The notes under the pieces were generated by a model that had not been told where the DNA came from, did not search any database, and saw only the letters and a list, made by a program, of their open reading frames with translations. From Marinobacter sp. 2_MG-2023 (GTDB lineage Bacteria > Pseudomonadota > Gammaproteobacteria > Pseudomonadales > Oleiphilaceae), in assembly GCF_030546935.1 (NCBI RefSeq), contig NZ_JAUOPH010000001.1, forward strand, positions 1-64,000: a stretch of 64,000 nucleotides of DNA, given 5' to 3'. The position numbers were made by a program, and so were the translations under genes. Shown in pieces: positions 47,898 to 56,425 of this stretch (positions are counted from its first letter, which is position 1; every line of letters starts with the position of its first letter).

Positions 47898-49131
47898 AGC
47901 GCAGAGCCTCCGCAGGATCTATCCGCGACGCTCTCCAAGCCGGATAAATGGTTGCCAGCAAGCTCATGGCAAGGCCTGCGCCGCTAATAACCGCCACATC
48001 CTGCCATTGCAACTGGGAAGGCAGATAACTGATGAAATACACATCGGCACTCAGGAACTTGTGCCCAAGTGCACCCTCCAGCCAGGAAATAAACCCACTG
48101 ATGTTAAGAGCACCCAGAACACCAAGACTGGTGCCGATCAATGTTCCGAATACTCCGATCACAGCCCCCTGCACAATAAAAATTCTCATGATGCGACCGG
48201 GTGTCGCCCCCATAGTACGCAAAATCGCAATATCCGCTGTCTTGTCGGTTACCACCATGACCAGTGTGGACACGATATTGAAAGCTGCCACCGCCACAAT
48301 AAACATCAAGAGCAGGCCGATCATGGTTTTTTCCATGCGAATGGCCTGGAACAGGTTGCCATGGGTGCGTGTCCAGTCCGAAATATAGTATCGGCCAGAA
48401 AGCTCTCTGGCCGCTTCTTCCGCAACCTTGGGCGCAGCAAAGAGGTCATCAACAAGTAGCCGCACACCTTCAGCTTTACCGCCGGTTCGCATCAGTTTTG
48501 CTGCATCATCCATGTGGATGAGCGTGTAATTGCCATCCAGTTCGGCGCCAACACTGAAAACACCTTTAACCGTAAAGCGCTTGAGACGTGGCAAGACCCC
48601 GGCCGGTGTTACCGAGGCTTCTGGCAATACCACGGTTACTTTGTCACCTAACTGCAGGCGCAGGCTGGCCGCCATAGTGCGACCGATGATAATCCCGAAC
48701 TCACCCGAAACCAGATCGTCCAGTTTCCCGTCAATCATGTGGTTCTCAATGATCGAAACCGTACGCTCTTCCTCCGGAAGAATGCCATTGAGCATCACTC
48801 CGCGTACGTCACCGCCACCGGTAACCATTCCCTGACCCTGAATAAACGGAGCTGCAGCAAGAACCCTGGGATGCTGCTGTACCTGAGCATCCACTGTCTC
48901 CCAATCGTCCAGTGGTCCACTTCCCTGGATAATGGCATGGGGGACCATGCCGAGAATCCTCTGTTTAAGTTCGCGATCGAATCCGTTCATCACGGACAAC
49001 ACGATAATCAGTACGGCAACACCAAGCATCAATCCAATCATGGATGTGAGCGAGATGAACGAAATAAAGTGATTACGCCGTTTGGCCGCGGTATAGCGCA
49101 AGCCGATATAAAACGATAAGGGTCTGAACAT
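47890..49131 (-). CDS. Lipoprotein-releasing system permease, LolC/LolE/LolF family
   Basis: Inner-membrane FtsX-type permease of 413 residues with one N-terminal helix (about 25-48), a large periplasmic domain (about 50-265) and three C-terminal helices. The segment VLPEASVTPAGVLPRLKRF resembles the hook of E. coli LolC that binds LolA. Only this one permease accompanies lolD here. The complex may be a LolF-type homodimer, or lolE may lie elsewhere. Confidence 0.9.
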   Translation of the reverse strand: MFRPLSFYIGLRYTAAKRRNHFISFISLTSMIGLMLGVAVLIIVLSVMNGFDRELKQRILGMVPHAIIQGSGPLDDWETVDAQVQQHPRVLAAAPFIQGQGMVTGGGDVRGVMLNGILPEEERTVSIIENHMIDGKLDDLVSGEFGIIIGRTMAASLRLQLGDKVTVVLPEASVTPAGVLPRLKRFTVKGVFSVGAELDGNYTLIHMDDAAKLMRTGGKAEGVRLLVDDLFAAPKVAEEAARELSGRYYISDWTRTHGNLFQAIRMEKTMIGLLLMFIVAVAAFNIVSTLVMVVTDKTADIAILRTMGATPGRIMRIFIVQGAVIGVFGTLIGTSLGVLGALNISGFISWLEGALGHKFLSADVYFISYLPSQLQWQDVAVISGAGLAMSLLATIYPAWRASRIDPAEALRYE

Positions 49132-49253
49132 GAAGAGGTGCCTGTCGCTACCTTCGGGTCAATCGTGGTCTGGAATTCCCGGCAGCCTTTCAGCATGACG
49201 GGAAACTGCTAAACTTTTACTAATGGCCATCATTCTTGATCCCGGAGTCCTGA

Positions 49254-49841
49254 ATGCACACCCGAGACACACTGTCCGAACCGACCGCTTATGAGCCTGA
49301 GCGTCGGGAATTCTACCGAATCGAAGACCGGATTGGCCTGAAAGTCGATAAACTCCTGCCGTCAGCCGGGCTCGAGGAGAATGTTTTTAACGACAATCAC
49401 CTCGAAATCCTGGAGGCAGAATTCAGGCGCCTGGATCAGGACATCAAATCCCAGCTTGCCAGCCTTGCGGATCAGGATCGCTTACTCACAGGGTTGGTGA
49501 AGTCACTGAATGGCAAGCTCGATACGCTTGCGCGCATTATGGCCTTTCAGCAAAATCCCTTGCAACCTGGGGACTGGCAGGACGTCACCCTGAGCGAGGG
49601 CGGACTTGCGTTTTGTGCCAGCCCGCAAGCATGGCAGACTGGTGACAGGTTGGCCGTTCACATGACCTTGCCGCCCGAACTTTCCCAACCCCGCGCGATC
49701 GCCCAGGTTCTGGATGTACAGGCTGATGAAACAGGCAGAGTAAGGGTTCATACCGGTTTTATCCGAATTCAGGATAGCGATCGCCAACAAATAGCCCGAC
49801 ATGTGATGCGGTGGCAGATTCGCCAGCGGCAAAAAGAGTAG
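49254..49841 (+). CDS. PilZ-domain protein, probable c-di-GMP receptor
   Basis: Cytosolic protein of 195 residues. The start carries RREFYRIEDRIGLKV, and the C-terminal domain (about 100-195) has LSEGGLAFCASPQAWQTGDRL and VRVHTGFIRI, the DxSxxG-like and barrel elements of PilZ. The key Ser of the usual D/NxSxxG motif is kept as LSEGG. It would act downstream of c-di-GMP, for example from the GGDEF/EAL protein at 19 kb. It stands alone between lolC and a small periplasmic protein gene. Confidence 0.82.
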   Translation: MHTRDTLSEPTAYEPERREFYRIEDRIGLKVDKLLPSAGLEENVFNDNHLEILEAEFRRLDQDIKSQLASLADQDRLLTGLVKSLNGKLDTLARIMAFQQNPLQPGDWQDVTLSEGGLAFCASPQAWQTGDRLAVHMTLPPELSQPRAIAQVLDVQADETGRVRVHTGFIRIQDSDRQQIARHVMRWQIRQRQKE

Positions 49842-49945
49842 ACTGCCGAAAACATGTGACTTTTAACCGATTTTCTCGGATATTACGTTTTATCCATGTC
49901 CCCGGAGCATGTACCGGAGACCCCAGTATTAGTGGAGAACCCTAA

Positions 49946-50248
49946 ATGACAGTAAAGCGAGCCCTGACTGGCACACTGGCGACGGCAATACTACTCACTT
50001 TGGCACCGGTTTCCGGCGCGTTTGCTGAAGAGCTTCGCGTACCCGTTGGCAGCCAGGCAGATAGAAGCCAGCAAAGCGTACCCCGGACGGGCATGACTCA
50101 AGACTCAGTAAAAGCTTCATGGGGCGAACCGGCTAGCGTCGAAGGCCCTGTTGGGCACCCCCCGATCAGTCAGTGGCATTATGGTAAGTTTGTGGTCTAT
50201 TTCGAAAATGACCGCGTTATTCACTCGGTACTGTCATCCAAGCGCTGA
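49946..50248 (+). CDS. Small conserved periplasmic protein, function unknown
   Basis: Protein of 100 residues with a clear signal peptide (TGTLATAILLTLAPVSGAFAEE). The mature part has VPRTGMTQDSVKASWGEP, resembling the GMT-x-x-x-V turn of BamE/SmpA-like folds, then HPPISQWHYGKFVVYFENDRVIHSVL. I cannot assign a function. It has its own unit between the PilZ gene and aguA. Confidence 0.8.
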   Translation: MTVKRALTGTLATAILLTLAPVSGAFAEELRVPVGSQADRSQQSVPRTGMTQDSVKASWGEPASVEGPVGHPPISQWHYGKFVVYFENDRVIHSVLSSKR

Positions 50249-50304
50249 TACTATCAAGCATAGCGATTTTCTCGCCCGCTATTCTGGGCAAACACCCTGA
50301 CGAT

Positions 50305-50333
50305 ATGCCGCCCTTTCTATAGAATGGCGGCAT
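50305..50333 (+). terminator. Hairpin between the small periplasmic gene and aguA
   Basis: ATGCCGCC and GGCGGCAT form an eight-base stem; the loop itself contains the palindrome TTCTATAGAA. TTGCAATTTT follows. It may terminate the upstream transcript or be a leader structure of aguA, whose GTG is 24 bases away. Confidence 0.42.
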
Positions 50334-50357
50334 TTGCAATTTTAAGGTGACTGTAAA

Positions 50358-51410
50358 GTGACATCCCTACGCGTGCTGCCCGCTGAGTGGGCGCCCCAAA
50401 GCGCCGTTGTGCTTACCTGGCCCCACCCCGGTACCGACTGGGCAGGGATGCTTGATGAAGTTGAACCGGTATTTCTTGAAGTTTCCCGCTCTATTCTTCG
50501 CTTTGAGCACCTGGTCATCAGCTGTGAACATGTGATTCGACTGCAGGATCTTGAGCGCGATCTCAATGCCTGGGCAGGCCAACAAGGGCTGCCGGGGCGA
50601 GTGTATGCCGTGCCGGCACCAGCAAACGATACCTGGGCCCGCGACCATGGCCCCATAACCGTGCTCACCGATAACACACCCACCTTGCTGGATTTTCGCT
50701 TTAACGCCTGGGGAGGCAAATTCCCCTGGGAGAAGGACGATGCACTCAATCGCCATCTCGCCAATTTCGGAGTGTTCGGCACCGCTCCCATGGAAACAGT
50801 GGATTTCATACTGGAAGGCGGCTCCATTGAGTCTGATGGAGAAGGCACATTGCTCACCACTAGCGAATGCCTTTTGACGCCGTCGCGGAACGCCTCCATG
50901 GATCGCGGAGCCATTGAGCAATCGCTGTCCGAAATGTTGGGCGCAGAACGCATCCTGTGGCTTAACCATGGCTATCTGGCAGGGGATGACACCGACAGCC
51001 ACATTGACACACTGGCCCGCTTTTGCGCGCCGGATCATATCTGCTACGTGGCCTGCCCAGATGTCGCCGATGAACACTACAGTGCGTTGGCTGCCATGGA
51101 AGAAGACCTTCGGGAATTCCGCCAGCGAGACGGGACGCCATACAGGCTTACCGCTCTGCCGTGGCCCGACCCGATATTCGGCGACGATAACGAACGCCTG
51201 CCGGCGACCTATGCCAACTTTTTGATCATCAATGGTGCTGTTCTGCTGCCAGTTTATGGAGTGCCCCAGGATGAGAAAGCCATCAGCATCATCAGCAAGA
51301 TTTTCCCTGACCGGGAAATCATTCCGATAAATTGCCGGGCGCTGGTGCAACAACACGGCAGCTTGCATTGCGTCACCATGCAGATTCCGAAAGGAGTCGT
51401 TACTTTATGA
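50358..51410 (+). CDS. aguA: Agmatine deiminase
   Basis: Guanidino-modifying enzyme that converts agmatine to N-carbamoylputrescine. The pentein fold has TWARDHGPITVL, DFILEGGSIESDGEGTLL, DSHIDTLARF and the catalytic Cys in GSLHCVTMQIPKG near the C-terminus. It has 350 residues from the GTG at 50358, with AAGG upstream. Its stop overlaps the aguB start (ATGA), so it is coupled to the next step of the pathway. Confidence 0.95.
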   Translation: MTSLRVLPAEWAPQSAVVLTWPHPGTDWAGMLDEVEPVFLEVSRSILRFEHLVISCEHVIRLQDLERDLNAWAGQQGLPGRVYAVPAPANDTWARDHGPITVLTDNTPTLLDFRFNAWGGKFPWEKDDALNRHLANFGVFGTAPMETVDFILEGGSIESDGEGTLLTTSECLLTPSRNASMDRGAIEQSLSEMLGAERILWLNHGYLAGDDTDSHIDTLARFCAPDHICYVACPDVADEHYSALAAMEEDLREFRQRDGTPYRLTALPWPDPIFGDDNERLPATYANFLIINGAVLLPVYGVPQDEKAISIISKIFPDREIIPINCRALVQQHGSLHCVTMQIPKGVVTL

Positions 51411-52342
51411 GACACAACCCGGACCAATCTTCGCGCTCGGGCCTCCTGGCGGTCGCCGCCGTTCAGCAGGCATGTAGCGAAAACAAGGCTGCCAGCCTGG
51501 CAACAACTGAAATGCTGGTTCGCGAAGCGGCCGCAGGTGGAGCTCAGCTGATTGTCCTGCAGGAGCTTCACGCAACTCAGTACTTTTGCCAGACAGAAGA
51601 CACCAGCATATTCGACTTGGCCGAGCCCATCCCCGGCCCTACCACTGAACGGCTTTCGGCCCTCGCAAAGGAATTGGGTGTCGTGCTCGTTGGCTCTGTT
51701 TTCGAGCGCCGCATGAACGGCGTTTACCACAACACCGCAGTAGTCATCGAGAACAATGGCTCGATCGCCGGCCTGTACCGAAAAATGCATATTCCGGACG
51801 ACCCTGGCTTCTATGAGAAATTCTATTTCACACCAGGTGATGCACAGTTCAACGATGGCCGGAACGGCTTTTCACCTATAGAGACATCCGTGGGCAAACT
51901 GGGGGTTCTCGTGTGCTGGGACCAGTGGTACCCGGAAGCAGCCCGCCTGATGGCTCTTGCAGGTGCAGAGATACTGATTTACCCCACAGCCATCGGCTGG
52001 GACGTCACTGACGACCCGGACGAACAGGCCCGCCAACTAGAGGCCTGGGTGACCGTTCAGCGCGGCCATGCTGTGGCCAATAATCTCCCGGTAGTCGCTC
52101 CCAACCGGGTTGGTACCGAACCTGACCCCACCGGGCACTCCGATGGTATCCGCTTCTGGGGCAACAGCTTTATTTGCGGCCCCCAGGGCGAGTTTATGGC
52201 CCGGGCCGACGACAGCACCGAGTGCATCCTGAGCGTTACACTCGATCGCAACCGCAGTGAATCGATTAGACGCATCTGGCCGTACCTTAGAGACCGACGT
52301 ATCGACGCCTATGGCGACATTCTCAAAAGAGTAAGGGACTGA
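51407..52342 (+). CDS. aguB: N-carbamoylputrescine amidase
   Basis: Nitrilase-superfamily enzyme that releases putrescine from N-carbamoylputrescine. The catalytic triad is visible as Glu (VLQELHATQYF), Lys (YRKMHIPDDPGFYEK) and Cys (VLVCWDQWYPEAAR). I start at MRHNPDQSS (51407), with AAGGAG 10 bases upstream, giving 311 residues. With aguA it makes the plant/Pseudomonas-type agmatine-to-putrescine route. Confidence 0.95.
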   Translation: MRHNPDQSSRSGLLAVAAVQQACSENKAASLATTEMLVREAAAGGAQLIVLQELHATQYFCQTEDTSIFDLAEPIPGPTTERLSALAKELGVVLVGSVFERRMNGVYHNTAVVIENNGSIAGLYRKMHIPDDPGFYEKFYFTPGDAQFNDGRNGFSPIETSVGKLGVLVCWDQWYPEAARLMALAGAEILIYPTAIGWDVTDDPDEQARQLEAWVTVQRGHAVANNLPVVAPNRVGTEPDPTGHSDGIRFWGNSFICGPQGEFMARADDSTECILSVTLDRNRSESIRRIWPYLRDRRIDAYGDILKRVRD

Positions 52343-52349
52343 AAACGGC

Positions 52350-53261
52350 ATGAAGAACCGGGTAGACACTGTTGTTTCCGAATTGAACCAGATTCTGCTT
52401 GGCAAGGAGCGCCAGGTGCGCCTTGCCCTCTGCGGCCTGCTGGCACGGGGGCACTTGCTGATTGAGGACATTCCCGGCATGGGAAAAACAACGCTGTCCC
52501 ACGCTCTGGCCAAAGTTATGGGGCTCACCTACCAGCGTATCCAGTTCACCAACGACCTGCTTCCAGCCGATGTGCTGGGCTATTCCATGTACGACAAAGA
52601 AGCCGGTAGCCTGGTATTCCACCCCGGGCCCATTTTTGCTCAGGTTGTGCTGGCAGATGAGATCAACCGGGCCTCTCCACGAACACAGAGCGCCTTGCTG
52701 GAAGCCATGGAAGAGCGTCAGGTTTCCATCGAAGGCGAAACCCGCCCGCTACCCCACCCGTTCTTCGTTATCGCAACCCAGAATCCAACGGAACAAGGCG
52801 GCACCTATCCGCTACCGGAATCTCAGCTCGATCGATTCCTGATGCGGATACGGCTGGGTTACCCTGATCCCAGAGCCGAGCGAGAACTTCTGGAAGGTGA
52901 AGATCGCCGGGTTATGACCGATCGGCTCGGCACACTGCTTTCAGAAGCCGACCTGGCAAAGCTGCAGGATGAAGTAAACCGCGTGACGGCAAGCCCGGCC
53001 CTGCTGGACTACATCCAGCGCTTGCTTGAACAGAGCCGCCGGATGCCAGGGCTGCTTTATGGCTTGTCACCGAGAGCCGGGCTAGGGTTGCTCCGGGCCT
53101 CAAAAGCCTGGGCCCTGATGGAAGGCCGCCAACACGTTCTACCCGATGATATTCAGGCCGTCTTCCCATCGGTTGCCGAACACCGTCTTGAGCAAGGTGA
53201 ATCCGGCAAAAGCGCCGAGCGCATACGCCAACTACTGACCACCGTATCCGTATTGGCATGA
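52350..53261 (+). CDS. MoxR-family AAA+ ATPase
   Basis: Cytosolic AAA+ chaperone-like ATPase of 303 residues. It has Walker A (DIPGMGKTTLSHAL), Walker B (VVLADEINRASPRTQSALLEAMEERQV), sensor 1 (VIATQNPTEQGGTYPLPESQLDRF) and a C-terminal lid. MoxR proteins usually work with vWA-domain and DUF58 proteins encoded directly downstream. None is here: the next gene is trxB. It starts 7 bases after aguB, so it may be cotranscribed with it. Confidence 0.92.
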   Translation: MKNRVDTVVSELNQILLGKERQVRLALCGLLARGHLLIEDIPGMGKTTLSHALAKVMGLTYQRIQFTNDLLPADVLGYSMYDKEAGSLVFHPGPIFAQVVLADEINRASPRTQSALLEAMEERQVSIEGETRPLPHPFFVIATQNPTEQGGTYPLPESQLDRFLMRIRLGYPDPRAERELLEGEDRRVMTDRLGTLLSEADLAKLQDEVNRVTASPALLDYIQRLLEQSRRMPGLLYGLSPRAGLGLLRASKAWALMEGRQHVLPDDIQAVFPSVAEHRLEQGESGKSAERIRQLLTTVSVLA

Positions 53262-53383
53262 ATAGCTAAGCTTTATCAGCGGAATTGGCCAAAACAAATG
53301 GCAGTCTGCTGCTTTCGTGATAGCCTTTTCGTCTTCCTCGTAATACTGGCCCTGAAAAAGCCTGACACGTACCAAATCAGTGA

Positions 53384-54346
<963 letters not shown>

Positions 54347-54394
54347 GACAGACTGAAAGCAGGCGAAATAAGAGCCTGACGAAGCCGGAGAGCT

Positions 54395-54475
54395 GGCCGT
54401 TCTGAAACTGTGCGAAGCCATGGATGGCGAAGCCAAGCGTACGGGAACGTATCCACAGCGTGTTTCAGAACGGCC
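54395..54475. repeat. Palindromic dispersed repeat, copy 2
   Basis: The arms GGCCGTTCTGAAAC (54395-54408) and GTTTCAGAACGGCC (54462-54475) are perfect inverted complements. The 53-base core is closely related to that of the 10 kb copy (GCCATGGATGGCG, AGCGTAC, ACGTAT, ACAGCGTGTTTC). The arm sequences differ from copy 1 but stay self-complementary, which means compensating changes. It sits in the trxB-aat gap. Confidence 0.82.
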
Positions 54476-54530
54476 TGCCCTGCGGCTGACACTCTCAAGC
54501 AAGCGAACTGAGTGATAGCCGAAGAACAGG

Positions 54531-55244
54531 ATGACCTCACTACCCTGGCTAGACCCCGACCAACTCTGGTTCCCCCCAGCCGAAGAAGCCCTCGATGACC
54601 CGGATGGCCTACTCGCCCTGGGCGGTGACCTCTCCTCAGAGCGCCTGATCCTCGCATATCGCAGCGGCATATTCCCCTGGTACAGCGAAGAGCAGCCGAT
54701 ACTCTGGTGGTCTCCAGACCCTCGTTGCGTGCTTTACCCCAAAGACATCCACATATCTCGTAGCCTTCGCAGAACCCTGAATCAAGGGCGATTTCACGTC
54801 ACCGCGGACCAGGCCTTTGGCCGCATCATTCGCTTGTGCGCTTCCACCCGCAGCGAAGGCACATGGATAACCGACGATATGATCGCCAGCTATTCTGACC
54901 TTCACCGACAGGGAATTGCCCACTCCATCGAGGTGTGGAACCGGAAGGGTGAGCTGGCCGGAGGAATGTACGGGATCGCCATAGGGCAATGCTTCTTTGG
55001 TGAGTCCATGTTCTCTCTGGAAACGAATGCATCCAAAGTGCTTATGGTTCACCTGGCTCACCAACTGCAAGATTGGGGCTATCAAGTCATAGATTGCCAG
55101 GTAGAAAGCAACCACCTTCTCACTATGGGCGCACACACCATACCCAGAAGCGAGTTTTTATCTATAATCGATACATACGCAGACCGAAAACCGGATCAGC
55201 CCGACTGGACATTCCAATGGCAATGGCGCAGGCCGGAGGCATGA
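54531..55244 (+). CDS. aat: Leucyl/phenylalanyl-tRNA-protein transferase
   Basis: Adds Leu or Phe to N-terminal Arg/Lys, creating N-end rule substrates for ClpS-ClpAP, which are encoded 2-4 kb away. It has 237 residues with FPPAEEALDDPDGLLALGGDLS, RSGIFPWYSEEQPILWWSPDPR, GEFGGMYG-like AGGMYGIAIG and CFFGESMF. The next gene starts directly after its stop, so aat and bpt are coupled. Confidence 0.96.
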   Translation: MTSLPWLDPDQLWFPPAEEALDDPDGLLALGGDLSSERLILAYRSGIFPWYSEEQPILWWSPDPRCVLYPKDIHISRSLRRTLNQGRFHVTADQAFGRIIRLCASTRSEGTWITDDMIASYSDLHRQGIAHSIEVWNRKGELAGGMYGIAIGQCFFGESMFSLETNASKVLMVHLAHQLQDWGYQVIDCQVESNHLLTMGAHTIPRSEFLSIIDTYADRKPDQPDWTFQWQWRRPEA

Positions 55245-55958
55245 ATGAGTAGTCTCAGAACCCTGGTATTCTTTGCAACACCGGCCCACGATTGCAGCTA
55301 CCTTCCCGATCGCGAAGCGACCACCATGTTCGTTGATCCGCAGGCGCACGTTGATAAAAAGCTCTACAGCCAACTGACGTCACTAGGCTTCCGGCGCAGC
55401 GGCTCCCATTATTACCGCCCTCATTGCGAACTCTGTAACGCTTGTATCCCGGTTCGGCTAAACGTAAACGACTTCCGCCCGGACCGCAGTCAGAGGCGGG
55501 TGCTTAAAAAGAACAGTGACCTGGAGTGCAAGCTCGTACCTGCAGCGTTCAGCGAAAGCTACTATACGCTCTACGCCAACTACGTTGAGTTGAGGCACAA
55601 AGATGGCGACATGTACCCTCCCTCTCGAGAACAGTTCACCTCTTTTCTTGTAGAGGGATCTACGGATTCCTGGTTTCTGGAGATGCGGATAGACGGGGAG
55701 CTGGTCGCCCTGGCGGCAGTGGATGCGCTGGATGACGGGCTCTCGGCCATATACACAGTGTTCGATCCGGCTTTTGAATACCGAAGCCTTGGGACCTATG
55801 CTGTGCTATGGCAAATCGAGGAGACCCGACGGCGCAACCTCCCTCACCTGTACCTCGGCTACTGGATAAAACAGTGCAGGAAAATGAATTACAAAACTCG
55901 CTTCAAGCCTATAGAGGCTCTACAGAATGGCCATTGGCGAGCTCTAGATGTCACCTAG
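55245..55958 (+). CDS. bpt: Aspartate/glutamate leucyltransferase (Bpt)
   Basis: Transfers Leu to N-terminal Asp/Glu of proteins, feeding the same N-end rule pathway as Aat. It has an N-terminal Cys region (HDCSYLPDREATTMF, HCELCNACIPVRL) and the C-terminal GNAT-like domain with YLGYWIKQCRKMNYKTRFKP. It has 237 residues. It starts directly after aat and is followed by infA in the conserved order. Confidence 0.95.
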   Translation: MSSLRTLVFFATPAHDCSYLPDREATTMFVDPQAHVDKKLYSQLTSLGFRRSGSHYYRPHCELCNACIPVRLNVNDFRPDRSQRRVLKKNSDLECKLVPAAFSESYYTLYANYVELRHKDGDMYPPSREQFTSFLVEGSTDSWFLEMRIDGELVALAAVDALDDGLSAIYTVFDPAFEYRSLGTYAVLWQIEETRRRNLPHLYLGYWIKQCRKMNYKTRFKPIEALQNGHWRALDVT

Positions 55959-56036
55959 GTGCCAGTTTCGGGATGCAAGTAGCCTGAAAATCGATGCCGC
56001 GGGCACCCTTTTTCCTGCTCTGCCACGCAACTCACT

Positions 56037-56065
56037 TTGCCAAACGGCTACAAATCAGGCAGAAT
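56037..56065 (+). promoter_or_regulatory. Possible infA promoter
   Basis: TTGCCA and CAGAAT are 17 bases apart, about 50 bases before the infA ATG. Each matches its consensus at four or five of six positions. It lies in a 156-base gap between bpt and infA, consistent with a separate infA promoter. Confidence 0.42.
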
Positions 56066-56114
56066 TGCGCAATTTAAAATTACGGAAAGTATTCCAAATA
56101 GAGGTTTTTACTGA

Positions 56115-56333
56115 ATGGCGAAGACAGATGCTATTGAAATGGAAGGGGTTATTCTTGATACCCTTCCAAATACCATGTTCCGGGTTGAGCTGAGCAACGG
56201 CCACGTTGTTACCGCTCACATTTCTGGCAAGATGCGTAAAAATTACATCCGCATCCTGACCGGCGACAAGGTCAAGGTTGAGTTGACGCCTTACGATCTG
56301 AGCAAAGGCCGGATTGTGTACCGCGCCCGCTAA
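56115..56333 (+). CDS. infA: Translation initiation factor IF-1
   Basis: OB-fold protein of 72 residues that binds the A site of the 30S subunit. It has [38 protein letters not shown] and the C-terminal [10 protein letters not shown]. It is complete and of exact family length. It is followed by a strong bidirectional terminator shared with clpA. Confidence 0.98.
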   Translation: MAKTDAIEMEGVILDTLPNTMFRVELSNGHVVTAHISGKMRKNYIRILTGDKVKVELTPYDLSKGRIVYRAR

Positions 56334-56357
56334 GACACTAGCGACTGCCAGAAAGCA

Positions 56358-56394
56358 TAAAAAAAACCGCTGCACGAATGCAGCGGTTTTTTTT
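56358..56394. terminator. Bidirectional terminator between infA and clpA
   Basis: AACCGCTGCA and TGCAGCGGTT form a ten-base perfect stem with a CGAA loop, flanked by long A and T runs. It serves infA on the plus strand and clpA on the minus strand. Confidence 0.92.
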
Positions 56395-56425
56395 GGACGG
56401 CCTTAAAACCTTTCGGGTAGCCGAA

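Noticed and set aside
50367..51368. 333-codon minus-strand ORF
   Set aside because: It is antisense to aguA, which carries a complete catalytic set.
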